NCBI GenBank assembly: GCA_002395135.1
Contig: DGWC01000013.1
Coordinates: forward strand, 24,319 to 88,318
Length of the DNA: 64,000 nucleotides
DNA from: Prevotella sp. UBA4268
Lineage (GTDB): Bacteria > Bacteroidota > Bacteroidia > Bacteroidales > Bacteroidaceae
Direction: 5' to 3'
Shown: positions 56,401 to 64,000 of the stretch, piece after piece
How the letters are laid out: the number at the start of each line of letters is the position of its first letter
How positions within the stretch are numbered: the first letter of the stretch is position 1
The notes under the pieces: generated by a model
Seen by the model: only the letters and a program-made list of their open reading frames with translations
Told to the model about the DNA's origin: nothing
Databases searched by the model: none
Position numbers and translations under genes: made by a program

Positions 56401-56666
56401 GATATTTTCAGGCTCGAAGTCACTTCGTTCATGTAAGTCTGCGATGATTTCGCACCTTTCCACAGTCCGTACAGTTGGCTGAGAATGCGCAATTTCATTT
56501 CTTCCGTGGCTTTGTTGGTGAAAGTCACGGCGAGGATGTTCTTGTATTTCAGCGGGTTTTCAATGAGCAACTTGATATACTCTGTTGCCAGTCGGAACGT
56601 TTTTCCACTGCCTGCACTTGCTTTATAGACAGTGAGTTGCGGCTTTTCAGTTATGTTGTTGATCAT
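53439..56666 (-). CDS. AddA/RecB-like UvrD-family helicase-nuclease
   Basis: The 1075-residue protein is a superfamily 1A helicase with a nuclease domain. Walker A is YKASAGSGKTFRLATEY (14-30), followed by AVTFTNKATEEMK, Walker B HIMIDEFQDTST, GDVKQSIYRWRSGDW and the late motif LSIHKSKGLEFDHVIIP. The C-terminal PD-(D/E)XK nuclease has VVDFKFGRPREEYHQQVQEY. It would unwind and trim DNA ends with the adjacent AddB-like subunit. It starts 12 bp after the DUF5686-type gene. Confidence 0.92.
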   Translation of the reverse strand: MINNITEKPQLTVYKASAGSGKTFRLATEYIKLLIENPLKYKNILAVTFTNKATEEMKLRILSQLYGLWKGAKSSQTYMNEVTSSLKISPAEVSERAGIALKNLIHNYSYFHVETIDSFFQTILRNLAHELDLAANLRIELNDNQIEELAVDQMIDKLDKNDMMLKWIIDFIEQNIEDDKSWNVIGSIKRFGKTIFRDYYKSNSEELKKVIGQKGFFAKFRQDLVQIKEQAQKEMLLFADRFDQILEQNQLQYDSFAGKDKSIGSYFKKLKGNDFSDKKCFNATVEKCLCDAAKWTTKTSSDKEKIMQLAETVLMPLLHDAEQARPVMWKNYLTAEITLRHLNELRLLGSIEQEVREMNEEANRFLLSDTQQFLHDLIDKSDSPFIFEKIGTALDHIMIDEFQDTSTIQWRNFQILLEETMSHATYSKHADITRNLIVGDVKQSIYRWRSGDWKLLNNIDGEFASTGKTIDVRPLNFNYRSCKNIVDFNNAFFEQARSIEYENEKSINPAEAEELKQAYNDVAQCSPTGKEQAGKVRITLLPKQDYDEATLTMIADTVDELLNAGAKENEIAILVRTNKHIPKIAEYFLQYRKDVCIISDEAFQLDFSLAVRSLINVCEMLVHPDDMLARANAEKTYTYINGTPLPDFTDTQRIEMQKMPLIDLMEYLYNWYHLEKLDNQSAYVCAFYDHLSAFTDENGADLEGFLKMWEESIHKKTIHSSDVNGIRLLSIHKSKGLEFDHVIIPYCDWYLELPNTLWCKSPDIHPYNQLPLIPVDYSGKLMDTYYEKDYIHEHLQNCVDNLNLLYVAFTRAIRNLFVIGKKDGKGNRSALIKNVLENLSLDNADYFCSDEEDEESPIIYEYGTLSIRQTDKEKNTEDNIFTRKPETLNLQIESFKNHVEFRQSNKSRDFVSDTADDMPMDDEERQRQQYIKMGNVLHGVFSQIRTTDDIPMMLKQLENDGILYDEEISPSKIRSLLEKRLSDPRIQEWFSEKWKLFNECSIVFLDSSGNVVERRPDRVMTDGNQTIVVDFKFGRPREEYHQQVQEYVNLLQSMGHHHVKGYLWYVYNNKIEEVK

Positions 56667-56678
56667 AAATGTTTCTTT

Positions 56679-58763
56679 TCACCAGTCATTAAATAGTTCA
56701 AATCCTACTCTGAAGCCAATGCCATCGTAATTCGCATTCTTGGTGGCAATGAACAGGCCGAAGGAAAACAACCTGTTAGTAAAACCGTAGCCCCATTCTG
56801 TGTAGGGATACAGGTCGTGAGCCAGAAGCGAACTGACATAGATTCGCTCCATTTCCATAATCTTGCCCACCACTGGCAGGCGCGACATCAGCATCAGCGG
56901 AGACTCGTATGTGGCATTGGCGCGCACGTAATAGTCGGATGAATTATAGTATGTTCTGTTCAATATCTGGAATTCTCCCGTCCAGTCGTCATTCCATCCA
57001 CCGGGCATGTTGTCTTCCCTGAAGTTCTCATAATCCAGAAAATAGCAGTCTTTTCCCTTGTTTGTATAAGCACCGGCACCCAGTCTCATCGACAAAGAGC
57101 GCAGCCGGTTGAATTTGCGCAGCCAGATGGCATCAGCCTCAATGCGCCCATACTCCATGTTTGCCTGCCCAATTCCGCCGATTCCCTGTTCGTAGTTGAT
57201 GGTGAAAATCGGACCTTTCCATCCCCACGGTCGTATCTGCGTTTCAATCATTGGGGCAAGTGAATAATAGGTAGAGGGCATGTCGGCCTTTTTGAAAACA
57301 CTGCCGTCCACTGCTGAACGCCTGTGATACGTCATACCGCCTCCTATGCTCCATTTGTCGGATATGTCATAATTGGTCGTTATCTTGGTATACATATCCT
57401 TGAAATAGTCGAGATTCGTCAACGACCACACGACAGAGTCCTGTCCTTCTTCTTTCAGCCTGTCTCTCACCGTGGAATTCTTAATGCGGTTTCCGTTTCC
57501 GATGTTCACCTCCACGTAACCGTTTCTGCTCTTGTTGTAGGTATATCTGATTGGAACACGGAAATAAAACTGCTTCTGCTTGAATGTATAGCCCAGGCGA
57601 GCGTTGAGATAGATTTCCTTTTCGGGAGAGAATGAATATGCCACGCGCAGTTTCGATTTATAGGTGAAGCCCTTTTGGGGGTTGTAGCCGAAATATAGCG
57701 GGTTCAGAATCGGTGAAATGCGGAAGTAGCCTTGGTCATTGCTACCGAAATTCCCTTTGATACGGTTCACCAAATTGTCTCCGATGGCATCCCAGAAAAT
57801 GGTTTTCCATATTGATTTTTTCTTATGTCTTGGCGGAAGCGTGTCGCGGCTGTGGTTGATGGAATCCTGTATGTCATACAATCTCTGGATGTGGAGTGGG
57901 AGAGGGGCGGGGCGCAAACTGTCCATTAATGCCATTTCATGACTGCCTTCAATGGAGTCTGGCAATGTTACGGGCAAGCCGAATTCAGTGTGGTAATTAC
58001 TCTTTATTACGTTGCCGAGGTACTTAAACGTTGCGTTGATGTTGAGGTTCTTGGGTATCAGCGACTTGAATCCTTCTTCACCCATGGTGGAATTCATGTC
58101 GAAACGTATCATGTCGTATTCTCCGTTGAAGTCGAAACTGATGATACGGCCCGTTTCAATGTCGATTATGGCCTTTCCACTCACTAACTGAGTGTTGTAT
58201 TTACGTGGTCTGAACACTACCTCGGCACGGTTGTCGGTAAGATATGAAATGCCATAACGGTATAGAATCTGATTCTTGGCATTGAAAGGAGATAGGATAT
58301 GATCTCTGAAAAGAGTAACATTATACAAGTTGGGCATGCTCATGTTCATCACGGTGGGCAATGTGTTCTTATGTCTTGGCACCGTACCAACGTCAACTTG
58401 TTTCAAAGTCTGAATCTCGTCGCTACTGTTTAAAGTGATTTTCGTATACAGTTCGCCGGCATAATCGGTGTTGCTTCTGCGTGCCAGTACATACATCGAG
58501 GGAACCGTGAACAGCAGTTTGTTTTTTTTCTGTGTGGAAACCGTAAACAGGGTATACGAGTTGATGATGGAGTCTCTGATTTCAAAATGCTGTGAGTCCT
58601 TGTAACCGAACATGCGGTTGAGCACGAGACTGTCGTTGTATTCCCGTTTGCTGATTGCGTATATGCCTGATGTGCATTCAATAAGGCATAGCAATATGAT
58701 GGTTATCGTTTTTCTGATTGCCAATGTGAACGCAAAATTACAAAAAAATCCTCTAAAGTGCAT
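56679..58763 (-). CDS. DUF5686-type outer-membrane protein
   Basis: The 694-residue frame encodes a hydrophobic export signal (RKTITIILLCLIECTSGIYA) and a periplasmic region with YNDSLVLNRMFGYKDSQHFE. A strand-rich C-terminal half, for example FTYKSKLRVAYSFSPEKEIYLNARLGYTF in pieces, ends FRVGFELFNDW, a typical barrel end. I recognise the DUF5686 group, though the N-terminal beta-sandwich domain common in that family is absent. The function is unknown. The only upstream ATG (58763) lies in the loop of the rpoD terminator and upstream of a -7 box, so the true start may be the TTG at 58724. Confidence 0.8.
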   Translation of the reverse strand: MHFRGFFCNFAFTLAIRKTITIILLCLIECTSGIYAISKREYNDSLVLNRMFGYKDSQHFEIRDSIINSYTLFTVSTQKKNKLLFTVPSMYVLARRSNTDYAGELYTKITLNSSDEIQTLKQVDVGTVPRHKNTLPTVMNMSMPNLYNVTLFRDHILSPFNAKNQILYRYGISYLTDNRAEVVFRPRKYNTQLVSGKAIIDIETGRIISFDFNGEYDMIRFDMNSTMGEEGFKSLIPKNLNINATFKYLGNVIKSNYHTEFGLPVTLPDSIEGSHEMALMDSLRPAPLPLHIQRLYDIQDSINHSRDTLPPRHKKKSIWKTIFWDAIGDNLVNRIKGNFGSNDQGYFRISPILNPLYFGYNPQKGFTYKSKLRVAYSFSPEKEIYLNARLGYTFKQKQFYFRVPIRYTYNKSRNGYVEVNIGNGNRIKNSTVRDRLKEEGQDSVVWSLTNLDYFKDMYTKITTNYDISDKWSIGGGMTYHRRSAVDGSVFKKADMPSTYYSLAPMIETQIRPWGWKGPIFTINYEQGIGGIGQANMEYGRIEADAIWLRKFNRLRSLSMRLGAGAYTNKGKDCYFLDYENFREDNMPGGWNDDWTGEFQILNRTYYNSSDYYVRANATYESPLMLMSRLPVVGKIMEMERIYVSSLLAHDLYPYTEWGYGFTNRLFSFGLFIATKNANYDGIGFRVGFELFNDW
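58733..58740 (-). promoter_or_regulatory. -7 element inside the annotated 5' end of the DUF5686-type gene
   Basis: The minus strand reads GTAATTTTGCG, directly after the rpoD terminator. There is no clear -33 element. Confidence 0.45.
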
Positions 58764-58775
58764 GCTTTAGAGGAT
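58742..58775 (-). terminator. rpoD terminator
   Basis: A perfect 11-bp stem (58775-58765 with 58758-58748, 6-nt loop) is followed by seven T residues on the minus strand. Confidence 0.9.
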
Positions 58776-58808
58776 TAATTTTTTGATTACCTTCAAAAAC
58801 TGTATGTT

Positions 58809-59681
58809 TTATCCCAGATACTTCATCAGAATCTTTGCATTTCCGCTATCGCGAAGTTTGGCAATGCTCTTTTCGCGTATCTGGCGAACACGCTCGCGTG
58901 TCAGTCCTAACTGGTCGCCAATCTCTTCCAGACCTTTTTCGTGGCAGCCAATGCCGAAACACTCGCGGATAATGGTGATTTCCCTTTCCTTGAGCACTTT
59001 CGAAAGAACGGTGTTCAATTCCTGTGCCATGCTTTCATGGTCTACCATGCGGTCTGTTCTGCTATCATCGCCGCTGGGCATTACATCAAGCATGCAGTTG
59101 TCTTCGCCGTCCTGGAAAGGGGCGTCGATACTTACGTGATGTCCGTCAGCAGCAAGACTCTGGCCGATTTTCTCCTCGTCGAGATTCGTTGCCTCAGATA
59201 ATTCAGATACGCTTGGATGGCGCTGGTTCTCTTGTTCGAATCTATTGATCTCGTGATTAATCTTGCTCAGACTGCCCACTTGGTTCAGTGGAAGTCTCAC
59301 AATGCGGCTTTGCTCTGCAATAGCCTGCAGAATACTCTGGCGAATCCACCATACGGCATAACTGATGAATTTGAAACCGCGTGTTTCATCGAATTTCTGT
59401 GCGGCCTTTATCAGTCCGATGTTGCCTTCGTCAATCAAGTCTGTCAGTGTAAGTCCTTGGTGTTGGTATTGTTTTGCTACTGAAACAACAAATCTTAAGT
59501 TTGCTGTCACCAGTTTATCCTTTGCTCGTTCACCTTCAGGACCTCCTTTCCTAATTTTTTGAGCCAATTCAATCTCTTCGTCAATTGAAATCAATGGGGC
59601 GCGACCAATCTCAACGAGATACTTGTCAAGTGCCTCGCTGGAACGGTTCGTAATACTTTTTTGAATCTTTAGTTGTCTCAT
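58809..59681 (-). CDS. rpoD: primary RNA polymerase sigma factor (sigma-ABfr type)
   Basis: The 290-residue sigma-70 protein lacks region 1.1, as is typical of the Bacteroidetes primary factor. Region 1.2 is ALDKYLVEIGRAPLIS, region 2 contains LRFVVSVAKQYQHQGL, LIDEGNIGLIKAAQKFD and FKFISYAVWWIRQSI, and region 4.2 is LEEIGDQLGLTRERVRQIRE. It directs transcription from the TTTG/TAnnTTTG promoters seen across this window. A -7 box lies 72 bp upstream and a strong terminator follows. The upstream intergenic region carries unusual repeats. Confidence 0.97.
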   Translation of the reverse strand: MRQLKIQKSITNRSSEALDKYLVEIGRAPLISIDEEIELAQKIRKGGPEGERAKDKLVTANLRFVVSVAKQYQHQGLTLTDLIDEGNIGLIKAAQKFDETRGFKFISYAVWWIRQSILQAIAEQSRIVRLPLNQVGSLSKINHEINRFEQENQRHPSVSELSEATNLDEEKIGQSLAADGHHVSIDAPFQDGEDNCMLDVMPSGDDSRTDRMVDHESMAQELNTVLSKVLKEREITIIRECFGIGCHEKGLEEIGDQLGLTRERVRQIREKSIAKLRDSGNAKILMKYLG

Positions 59682-59752
59682 CCTTTAACCCTAAAACACC
59701 TTTAATTACCTGATATTCAGGAATATAATACAATTATAATCGAAAATCGATG

Positions 59753-59760
59753 CAAAATTA
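59753..59760 (-). promoter_or_regulatory. -7 element of rpoD
   Basis: The minus strand reads TAATTTTGCA, 72 bp before the rpoD ATG. The -33 element is weak. Confidence 0.55.
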
Positions 59761-59879
59761 CAAAAAAAAACAATACGTTGTACTGCCAATATGGTTAAAT
59801 AGCATTAAAAAAGTGGAAACATTTTCACATTATATTATAAACGTGAAATCAATGCAAGGTGAACGGATTACTGTCGTTT

Positions 59880-59966
59880 TTGTGCGGCAAGTCATACGAG
59901 GCGAAACTACGGAATTGTGCGATTGTGCGGCAGATCCATATCATATGAAACCAACAGATTGTGCGA
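59880..59966. repeat. two imperfect 43-bp direct repeats with four TTGTGCG boxes
   Basis: TTGTGCGG starts at 59880 and 59923, and TTGTGCGA at 59915 and 59959. Start-to-start spacing is 35, 8 and 36 bp. The region between the boxes is also partly conserved (CATA, GAAAC). Confidence 0.7.
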
Positions 59967-60009
59967 CTTAACGGTAAAATACGTAAAAAGAAACCTATGG
60001 TAACGATAT

Positions 60010-60426
60010 ATTCTTGTGCCTGAAATTGTCATGGAAAATCCGAATTTCTGCCTCTCTTGCGGGCGATATTGGTAAGAAACGATAAACTGGGCGTGAAATG
60101 CGCGATTTTTGAAGCATTTCCTGCAACTTTCTGATTAATAATTAATTACGACGAAAACTGGTTTCTCTAAAACGGATAAACCTGATGTATGCTGAAAAAA
60201 GCATAGTTTTTGGGTTGTAAAAACATAGTTTTTGAGGTGCAAAACCATAGTTTTTAGGCAGTAAAACCATAGTTTTTGAAGTGTAAAAGCATAGTTTTTG
60301 CGCGGAGAAATGTGCGTTTTGGTAATGCGTCTTTACATTTTTGTATTTTCAACGCTCATTTTTTTCAAATATCCATTTCTATTTTGAAGAAAAACGGTTA
60401 CATGGTTTTGTCGCGTTTTTTCGAAT
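60010..60426 (+). repeat. dispersed intergenic repeat, copy 2, with a 22-bp phased array
   Basis: This is the second copy of the element at 24459-24873, in the same orientation. Here the five CATAG cores start at 60202, 60224, 60246, 60268 and 60290, exactly 22 bp apart, each in the context AAAA-N-CATAG-TTTTT. The 3' end, from CTATTTTGAAG to TTTTTTCGAAT, is nearly identical in both copies. It lies between divergent rpoD and uvrA. The stretch 60427-60590 next to it is AT-rich and holds nothing that I recognise. Confidence 0.85.
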
Positions 60427-60594
60427 ATTCGTGATATGTCATTATTCAGATATTTAGCGTTGTCTGATTGCTTTTACAATGATGATGCAATTGCAACCGT
60501 AACCGTTATAATATTTAATTGCGCAAAATTAAATATAATCAGCATTATGATAAATAGAAAATTTATAGATGATTAATATGGTCAAAGTAACACC

Positions 60595-60715
60595 TCTCCT
60601 CGAAGAAGCAAAGTAAAATCTGATGAACATTAACTCCTCGTCCTGTAGATGCTAAAACATAATCTGTTGATCACTTACTCCTCGCCGTGAAAATGAAAGA
60701 GCATAATTTTATTCT
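60595..60715. repeat. three imperfect direct repeats led by CTCCTCG
   Basis: Units start near 60595, 60633 and 60677 (38- and 44-bp steps). Each begins CTCCTCG; the first two share AATCTG-N-TGA-N-CA and the last two share GCATAAT/ACATAAT. The conservation is modest. Confidence 0.45.
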
Positions 60716-60826
60716 TTAAACCATACAAACGATTATCTCATTCTTTTTTAATCTATTTTTCATAGAAATTACTGATGAAAAATATCATGATTAAAATCAA
60801 TTCTAAAAATAATTGCTGCATTAATT

Positions 60827-60857
60827 TTTGAATTTCAAGAAAAAGAATTAATTTTGT
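60827..60857 (+). promoter_or_regulatory. uvrA promoter
   Basis: TTTG (60827-60830), a 19-bp spacer and TAATTTTG (60850-60857) match the consensus. The predicted 5' leader of about 110 nt shows no known riboswitch. Confidence 0.75.
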
Positions 60858-60974
60858 ATTTTCAAATTTACGGCTTTGATTTCAGTCGGTTCAAGTGCAC
60901 GCGGTTTTGCATGAGCGCCTTTCCTTAAAACTGTAATCATTATAGCCTGTATATGAACATATTAACGAATTGGT

Positions 60975-63839
60975 ATGAACGAATACATCAAAATAAAAAA
61001 TGCACGAGTAAATAACCTGAAGAATATCAGCCTGGACATTCCGCGCAATCGTTTCATCGTGGTAGCCGGTGTGTCTGGCTCAGGTAAATCTTCGCTTGCA
61101 TTTGATACGTTATACGCCGAAGGCCAGCGCCGTTATGTGGAGTCTCTTTCGAGTTATGCTCGTCAGTTTCTTGGCAGAATGAGCAAGCCGGAATGCGATT
61201 ATATCAAGGGACTTCCCCCTGCCATTGCGATTGAACAGAAGACTATTGCTCGCAATCCGAGGTCAACGGTTGGCACGAGCACAGAAATCTATGAGTATCT
61301 GAGGCTGTTGTTTGCGCGAATCGGCAAGACATATTCGCCAATCAGCGGGCAAATGGTGAAGAAACACTCACCTGAGGATCTTGTGAACTGTATTCATCAG
61401 TTTGGCAAAGGCACCAAATTTGCATTGCTCTCTCCTATTCATGTGCCAGAAGGCCGCACTCTGGTGAAGCAATTGGAGATGTATCATAAGCAAGGATATG
61501 TAAGATTGTTCTTCAACGGCGATTTTGTCAAGATTGAAGATTTCCTTTCTGACGATATGGCGAAGTCCATCGAAGAGTCGGAAACCCATGCGCATGAACA
61601 CGCCGTGTGGCTGGTGGTTGACCGTTTGTCGGTTGACGACTCTCAAGAAACGGTGTCCCGACTATCAGATTCCTCAGAAACAGCATTTTACGAAGGTAAT
61701 GGAGAGTGCAGACTGATGTTCCTGCCGAGTAAGATTTGTTATGATTTTTCAATTCGTTTTGAGGCTGACGGCATCAAGTTCGAGGAGCCAAACGATAATA
61801 TGTTCTCGTTTAATTCTCCGCTGGGCGCATGTCCCGAATGCGAAGGATTCGGTTCGATTATCGGAATTGATGAGAAACTGGTGATTCCCAACACCTCTCT
61901 GAGTGTCTACGACGGCTGCGTTCAGTGCTGGCATGGTGACAAAATGAAAATATGGCAGGACGAATTCTGCCGTCGGGCAGCAAAAGATGACTTCCCGATT
62001 TTTGAGCCTTACTACAATTTAACCACACGTCAGAAAGACATGTTGTGGCATGGACTGCCCTCAGATTCGAAGGATATCCACAAGCAGGTGTCTATCGACG
62101 CCTTTTTCCAGATGGTTAAAGAGAATCAGTATAAGATTCAATACAGGGTGATGATGAGCAGGTATCGCGGCAAGACCACATGTCCGGTGTGCCATGGAAC
62201 CCGTTTGAAACCAGAATCTGAGTATGTCAAGATTGGTGGAATGAGCATTACAAATCTTGTTGAGATGCCTATTGGGAAATTGAAACTATGGTTTGACAAT
62301 CTTGAACTTGACGAACAGGAAAAGAATATATCAAAACGTCTGATGACGGAGATTAAGAGCAGGATGCAATTCCTTGTGGATGTGGGACTTTCGTATCTGA
62401 CGTTAAACAGACCGTCAAACACCTTGTCGGGTGGAGAAAGTCAGCGAATCAATCTCACCACCTCACTTGGATCAAGCCTCGTAGGGTCGTTATACATCCT
62501 GGATGAGCCAAGCATAGGGCTTCATTCCAGAGATACTTTCCGGCTGATTCACGTGCTGAAAGAACTGCAGAGTATCGGAAACACGGTAATAGTTGTGGAG
62601 CATGACGAGGATATCATCCGCTCGGCTGACTATCTGATAGATATTGGTCCCGATGCAGGCCGTCTGGGAGGCGAAATCGTATTCCAGGGTGATGCGTCTT
62701 CGATAGATAAAAGCCAGTTGGAACTGGTGAGAAAGTATCCTCAGAGTTATACCGTGAAATACCTTACGGGTGCAGAAACAATTGATGTTCCACAGAGTAG
62801 GCGTCCTTGGAACATGGCTATTGAACTGAAAGGGTGCCGGATGAACAATCTCAAGGGCATTGACGTGAAGTTCCCCCTGAATGTGTTTACGGTGGTGACA
62901 GGGGTGTCGGGAAGTGGCAAATCGTCTCTGGTGAAAGGCATCCTCTACCCTGCCCTGAAACGTCATCTCAATGAAGTGGCTGACATTCCGGGCGATTATG
63001 TCGCGCTGGATGGTGACTGGCAGCAAATCACCCATGTGGAAATGGTGGACCAGAATCCTATCGGAAAGAGCACACGAAGCAATCCTGCCACCTACGTGAA
63101 GGCGTATGACGCGGTGCGCCAACTGTTTTCCGAACTGCCGTTGTCGAAGCAAATGGGCTTTTCTGCGCAATATTTTTCATTCAATGCCGACGGCGGGCGT
63201 TGCGATGAGTGTAAGGGTGCCGGTGTGAAAACGGTGGAAATGCAGTTCATGGCCGACCTTGTGCTTGAGTGCGAAGTATGTCACGGGCAGCGTTTCAAGC
63301 ACGACATCCTGGATGTAAGGTATAACGGGAAGAACATTAACGATGTTCTTGAAATGACTGTGAGTGAGGCCATTGAGTTTTTTGATATGTGTGAGGTCAA
63401 GGAACTGAAGAATCTTTGTTCCGTTATCGTAGAACGTCTGAAACCATTAGATGAGGTTGGATTGGGATATATCAAATTAGGGCAGAGTTCTTCCACCTTG
63501 TCGGGCGGTGAAAACCAGCGTGTGAAACTGGCATATTATATCGGTCAGGAGAAGAGCACCCCTACCCTCTTTGTGTTTGACGAGCCCACCACGGGCCTTC
63601 ATTTCCATGACATCCGCCGTCTGCTGCATGCTTTTGATCAGTTGATTGAGCGCGGCCATACCGTGGTGGTTATTGAACACAACATGGATATCATCAAATG
63701 TGCCGACCATATCATAGATTTGGGACCCGACGGAGGCGACAAGGGCGGAATGATTGTGTGTGCCGGTACGCCGGAATATGTGGCAGATTGCCCAAACAGT
63801 ATTACGGGCAAGTATCTGAAAGAAAAACTAATGGGGTAA
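60975..63839 (+). CDS. uvrA: excinuclease ABC subunit A
   Basis: UvrA finds bulky DNA lesions and loads UvrB in nucleotide excision repair. The 954-residue protein has two ABC ATPase modules. Walker A motifs are GVSGSGKSSLAF (32-43) and GVSGSGKSSLV in the second half; signatures are NTLSGGESQRI and STLSGGENQRVKLA; the RQFLGRM segment is present. The C-terminal zinc module is intact (CDECKGAG ... CEVCHGQRF). The first zinc module is altered: the second pair CPECEG is present, but its partner pair is reduced to a single Cys (KICYDF). Bacteroidetes often carry two UvrA paralogues, and this may be the variant one. Confidence 0.93.
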   Translation: MNEYIKIKNARVNNLKNISLDIPRNRFIVVAGVSGSGKSSLAFDTLYAEGQRRYVESLSSYARQFLGRMSKPECDYIKGLPPAIAIEQKTIARNPRSTVGTSTEIYEYLRLLFARIGKTYSPISGQMVKKHSPEDLVNCIHQFGKGTKFALLSPIHVPEGRTLVKQLEMYHKQGYVRLFFNGDFVKIEDFLSDDMAKSIEESETHAHEHAVWLVVDRLSVDDSQETVSRLSDSSETAFYEGNGECRLMFLPSKICYDFSIRFEADGIKFEEPNDNMFSFNSPLGACPECEGFGSIIGIDEKLVIPNTSLSVYDGCVQCWHGDKMKIWQDEFCRRAAKDDFPIFEPYYNLTTRQKDMLWHGLPSDSKDIHKQVSIDAFFQMVKENQYKIQYRVMMSRYRGKTTCPVCHGTRLKPESEYVKIGGMSITNLVEMPIGKLKLWFDNLELDEQEKNISKRLMTEIKSRMQFLVDVGLSYLTLNRPSNTLSGGESQRINLTTSLGSSLVGSLYILDEPSIGLHSRDTFRLIHVLKELQSIGNTVIVVEHDEDIIRSADYLIDIGPDAGRLGGEIVFQGDASSIDKSQLELVRKYPQSYTVKYLTGAETIDVPQSRRPWNMAIELKGCRMNNLKGIDVKFPLNVFTVVTGVSGSGKSSLVKGILYPALKRHLNEVADIPGDYVALDGDWQQITHVEMVDQNPIGKSTRSNPATYVKAYDAVRQLFSELPLSKQMGFSAQYFSFNADGGRCDECKGAGVKTVEMQFMADLVLECEVCHGQRFKHDILDVRYNGKNINDVLEMTVSEAIEFFDMCEVKELKNLCSVIVERLKPLDEVGLGYIKLGQSSSTLSGGENQRVKLAYYIGQEKSTPTLFVFDEPTTGLHFHDIRRLLHAFDQLIERGHTVVVIEHNMDIIKCADHIIDLGPDGGDKGGMIVCAGTPEYVADCPNSITGKYLKEKLMG

Positions 63840-63858
63840 AAAAAGTGGGTATTCAGTG

Positions 63859-63931
63859 AGCGGCAAACGGGACTCGAACCCGCGACCCTCGGCTTGGGAA
63901 GCCAATGCTCTACCAACTGAGCTATTGCCGC
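63859..63931 (-). tRNA. tRNA-Gly (anticodon CCC)
   Basis: The minus-strand cloverleaf has the acceptor GCGGCAA/TTGCCGC, the D arm with CTCAGTTGGTAGAG, the anticodon arm TTGGC-TTCCCAA-GCCGA (anticodon CCC) and a T arm with TTCGAGT. The discriminator is U73. CCA is not encoded. Confidence 0.95.
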
Positions 63932-63976
63932 AAACTGTCCTTTGAAAAGAGAAGACGCCAAATAGCGTCTTATTAG

Positions 63977-64000
63977 AGCCGATACCGGGACTCGAACCCG
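63977..64000 (-). tRNA. tRNA, 3' part only (cut by the window end)
   Basis: The minus strand shows the T loop TTCGAGT between CGGG and CCCG, then an acceptor strand TATCGGC and discriminator T. The anticodon lies outside the window, so the amino acid cannot be told. Confidence 0.8.

Noticed and set aside
59750..59971. 73-residue plus-strand open frame upstream of rpoD
   Set aside because: It starts within the rpoD promoter region and covers the TTGTGCG boxes. The translation has no family resemblance and no start signal.
60864..60974. Riboswitch in the uvrA 5' leader
   Set aside because: The leader is about 110 nt long, but I could not find a conserved aptamer motif or expression platform.

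Overview
The window is chromosomal DNA from a member of the Bacteroidales, most likely Prevotella or a close relative. The evidence is the LpxC-FabZ fusion, the short primary sigma factor of the Bacteroidetes type, many promoters of the form TTTG-N19/20-TAnnTTTG, Bacteroidetes-restricted families (DUF4421, DUF4491, DUF5686, DUF5715, BACON lipoproteins, an Oar-like TonB receptor) and A-rich translation starts without strong Shine-Dalgarno sequences. Most of the window is core metabolism and envelope biogenesis. I see no prophage, CRISPR array, insertion sequence or restriction system.

Layout. 1-4.8 kb: end of a LysM glucosaminidase, then a leftward pair encoding a bifunctional penicillin-binding protein and a PIF1-like helicase with a TPR tail. 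4.8-10.2 kb: leftward lipid A block (lpxD, lpxC-fabZ, lpxA, with miaA) and an HD phosphohydrolase. 10.4-18.9 kb: a tightly packed leftward run phoH-purC-menG-aroE-TPM-lemA-purM-prfA-pyrF. 19-23 kb: rightward envelope genes, including two predicted cell-wall peptidases or amidases (DUF5715, DUF1460). 23-32 kb: glyA, galE, an Oar-like TonB-dependent receptor paired with a surface lipoprotein, and a cupin. 32-38 kb: hexuronate catabolism (uxaB, uxuB, uxuA) interrupted by a P-loop/CYTH fusion. 38-42.9 kb: a phosphodiesterase, rlmH, DUF4491, dnaB and an SGNH hydrolase. 42.9-50.2 kb: a leucine/isoleucine operon, leuA-leuC-leuD-cimA-like-leuB-TPR, behind a transcription attenuator. 50.3-59.7 kb: tRNA-Cys, an AddAB-type recombination nuclease, a DUF5686 outer-membrane protein and rpoD. 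59.7-64 kb: a repeat-rich intergenic region, uvrA, and the start of a tRNA cluster.

The most interesting non-coding features are these. (1) A roughly 415-bp dispersed repeat occurs twice, at 24459-24873 and 60010-60426. Each copy lies between divergent genes (glyA/galE and rpoD/uvrA) and carries five units at an almost exact 22-bp period, centred on AAAA-N-CATAG-TTTT. (2) A complete attenuator precedes leuA, with an Ile-rich 27-residue leader peptide, a 9-bp antiterminator pairing and an intrinsic terminator. The operon appears to serve both Leu and Ile synthesis, since a citramalate-synthase-like gene sits inside it. (3) Four TTGTGCG boxes in a 35/8/36 arrangement lie upstream of rpoD. None of these was tested by computation; they were read by eye.
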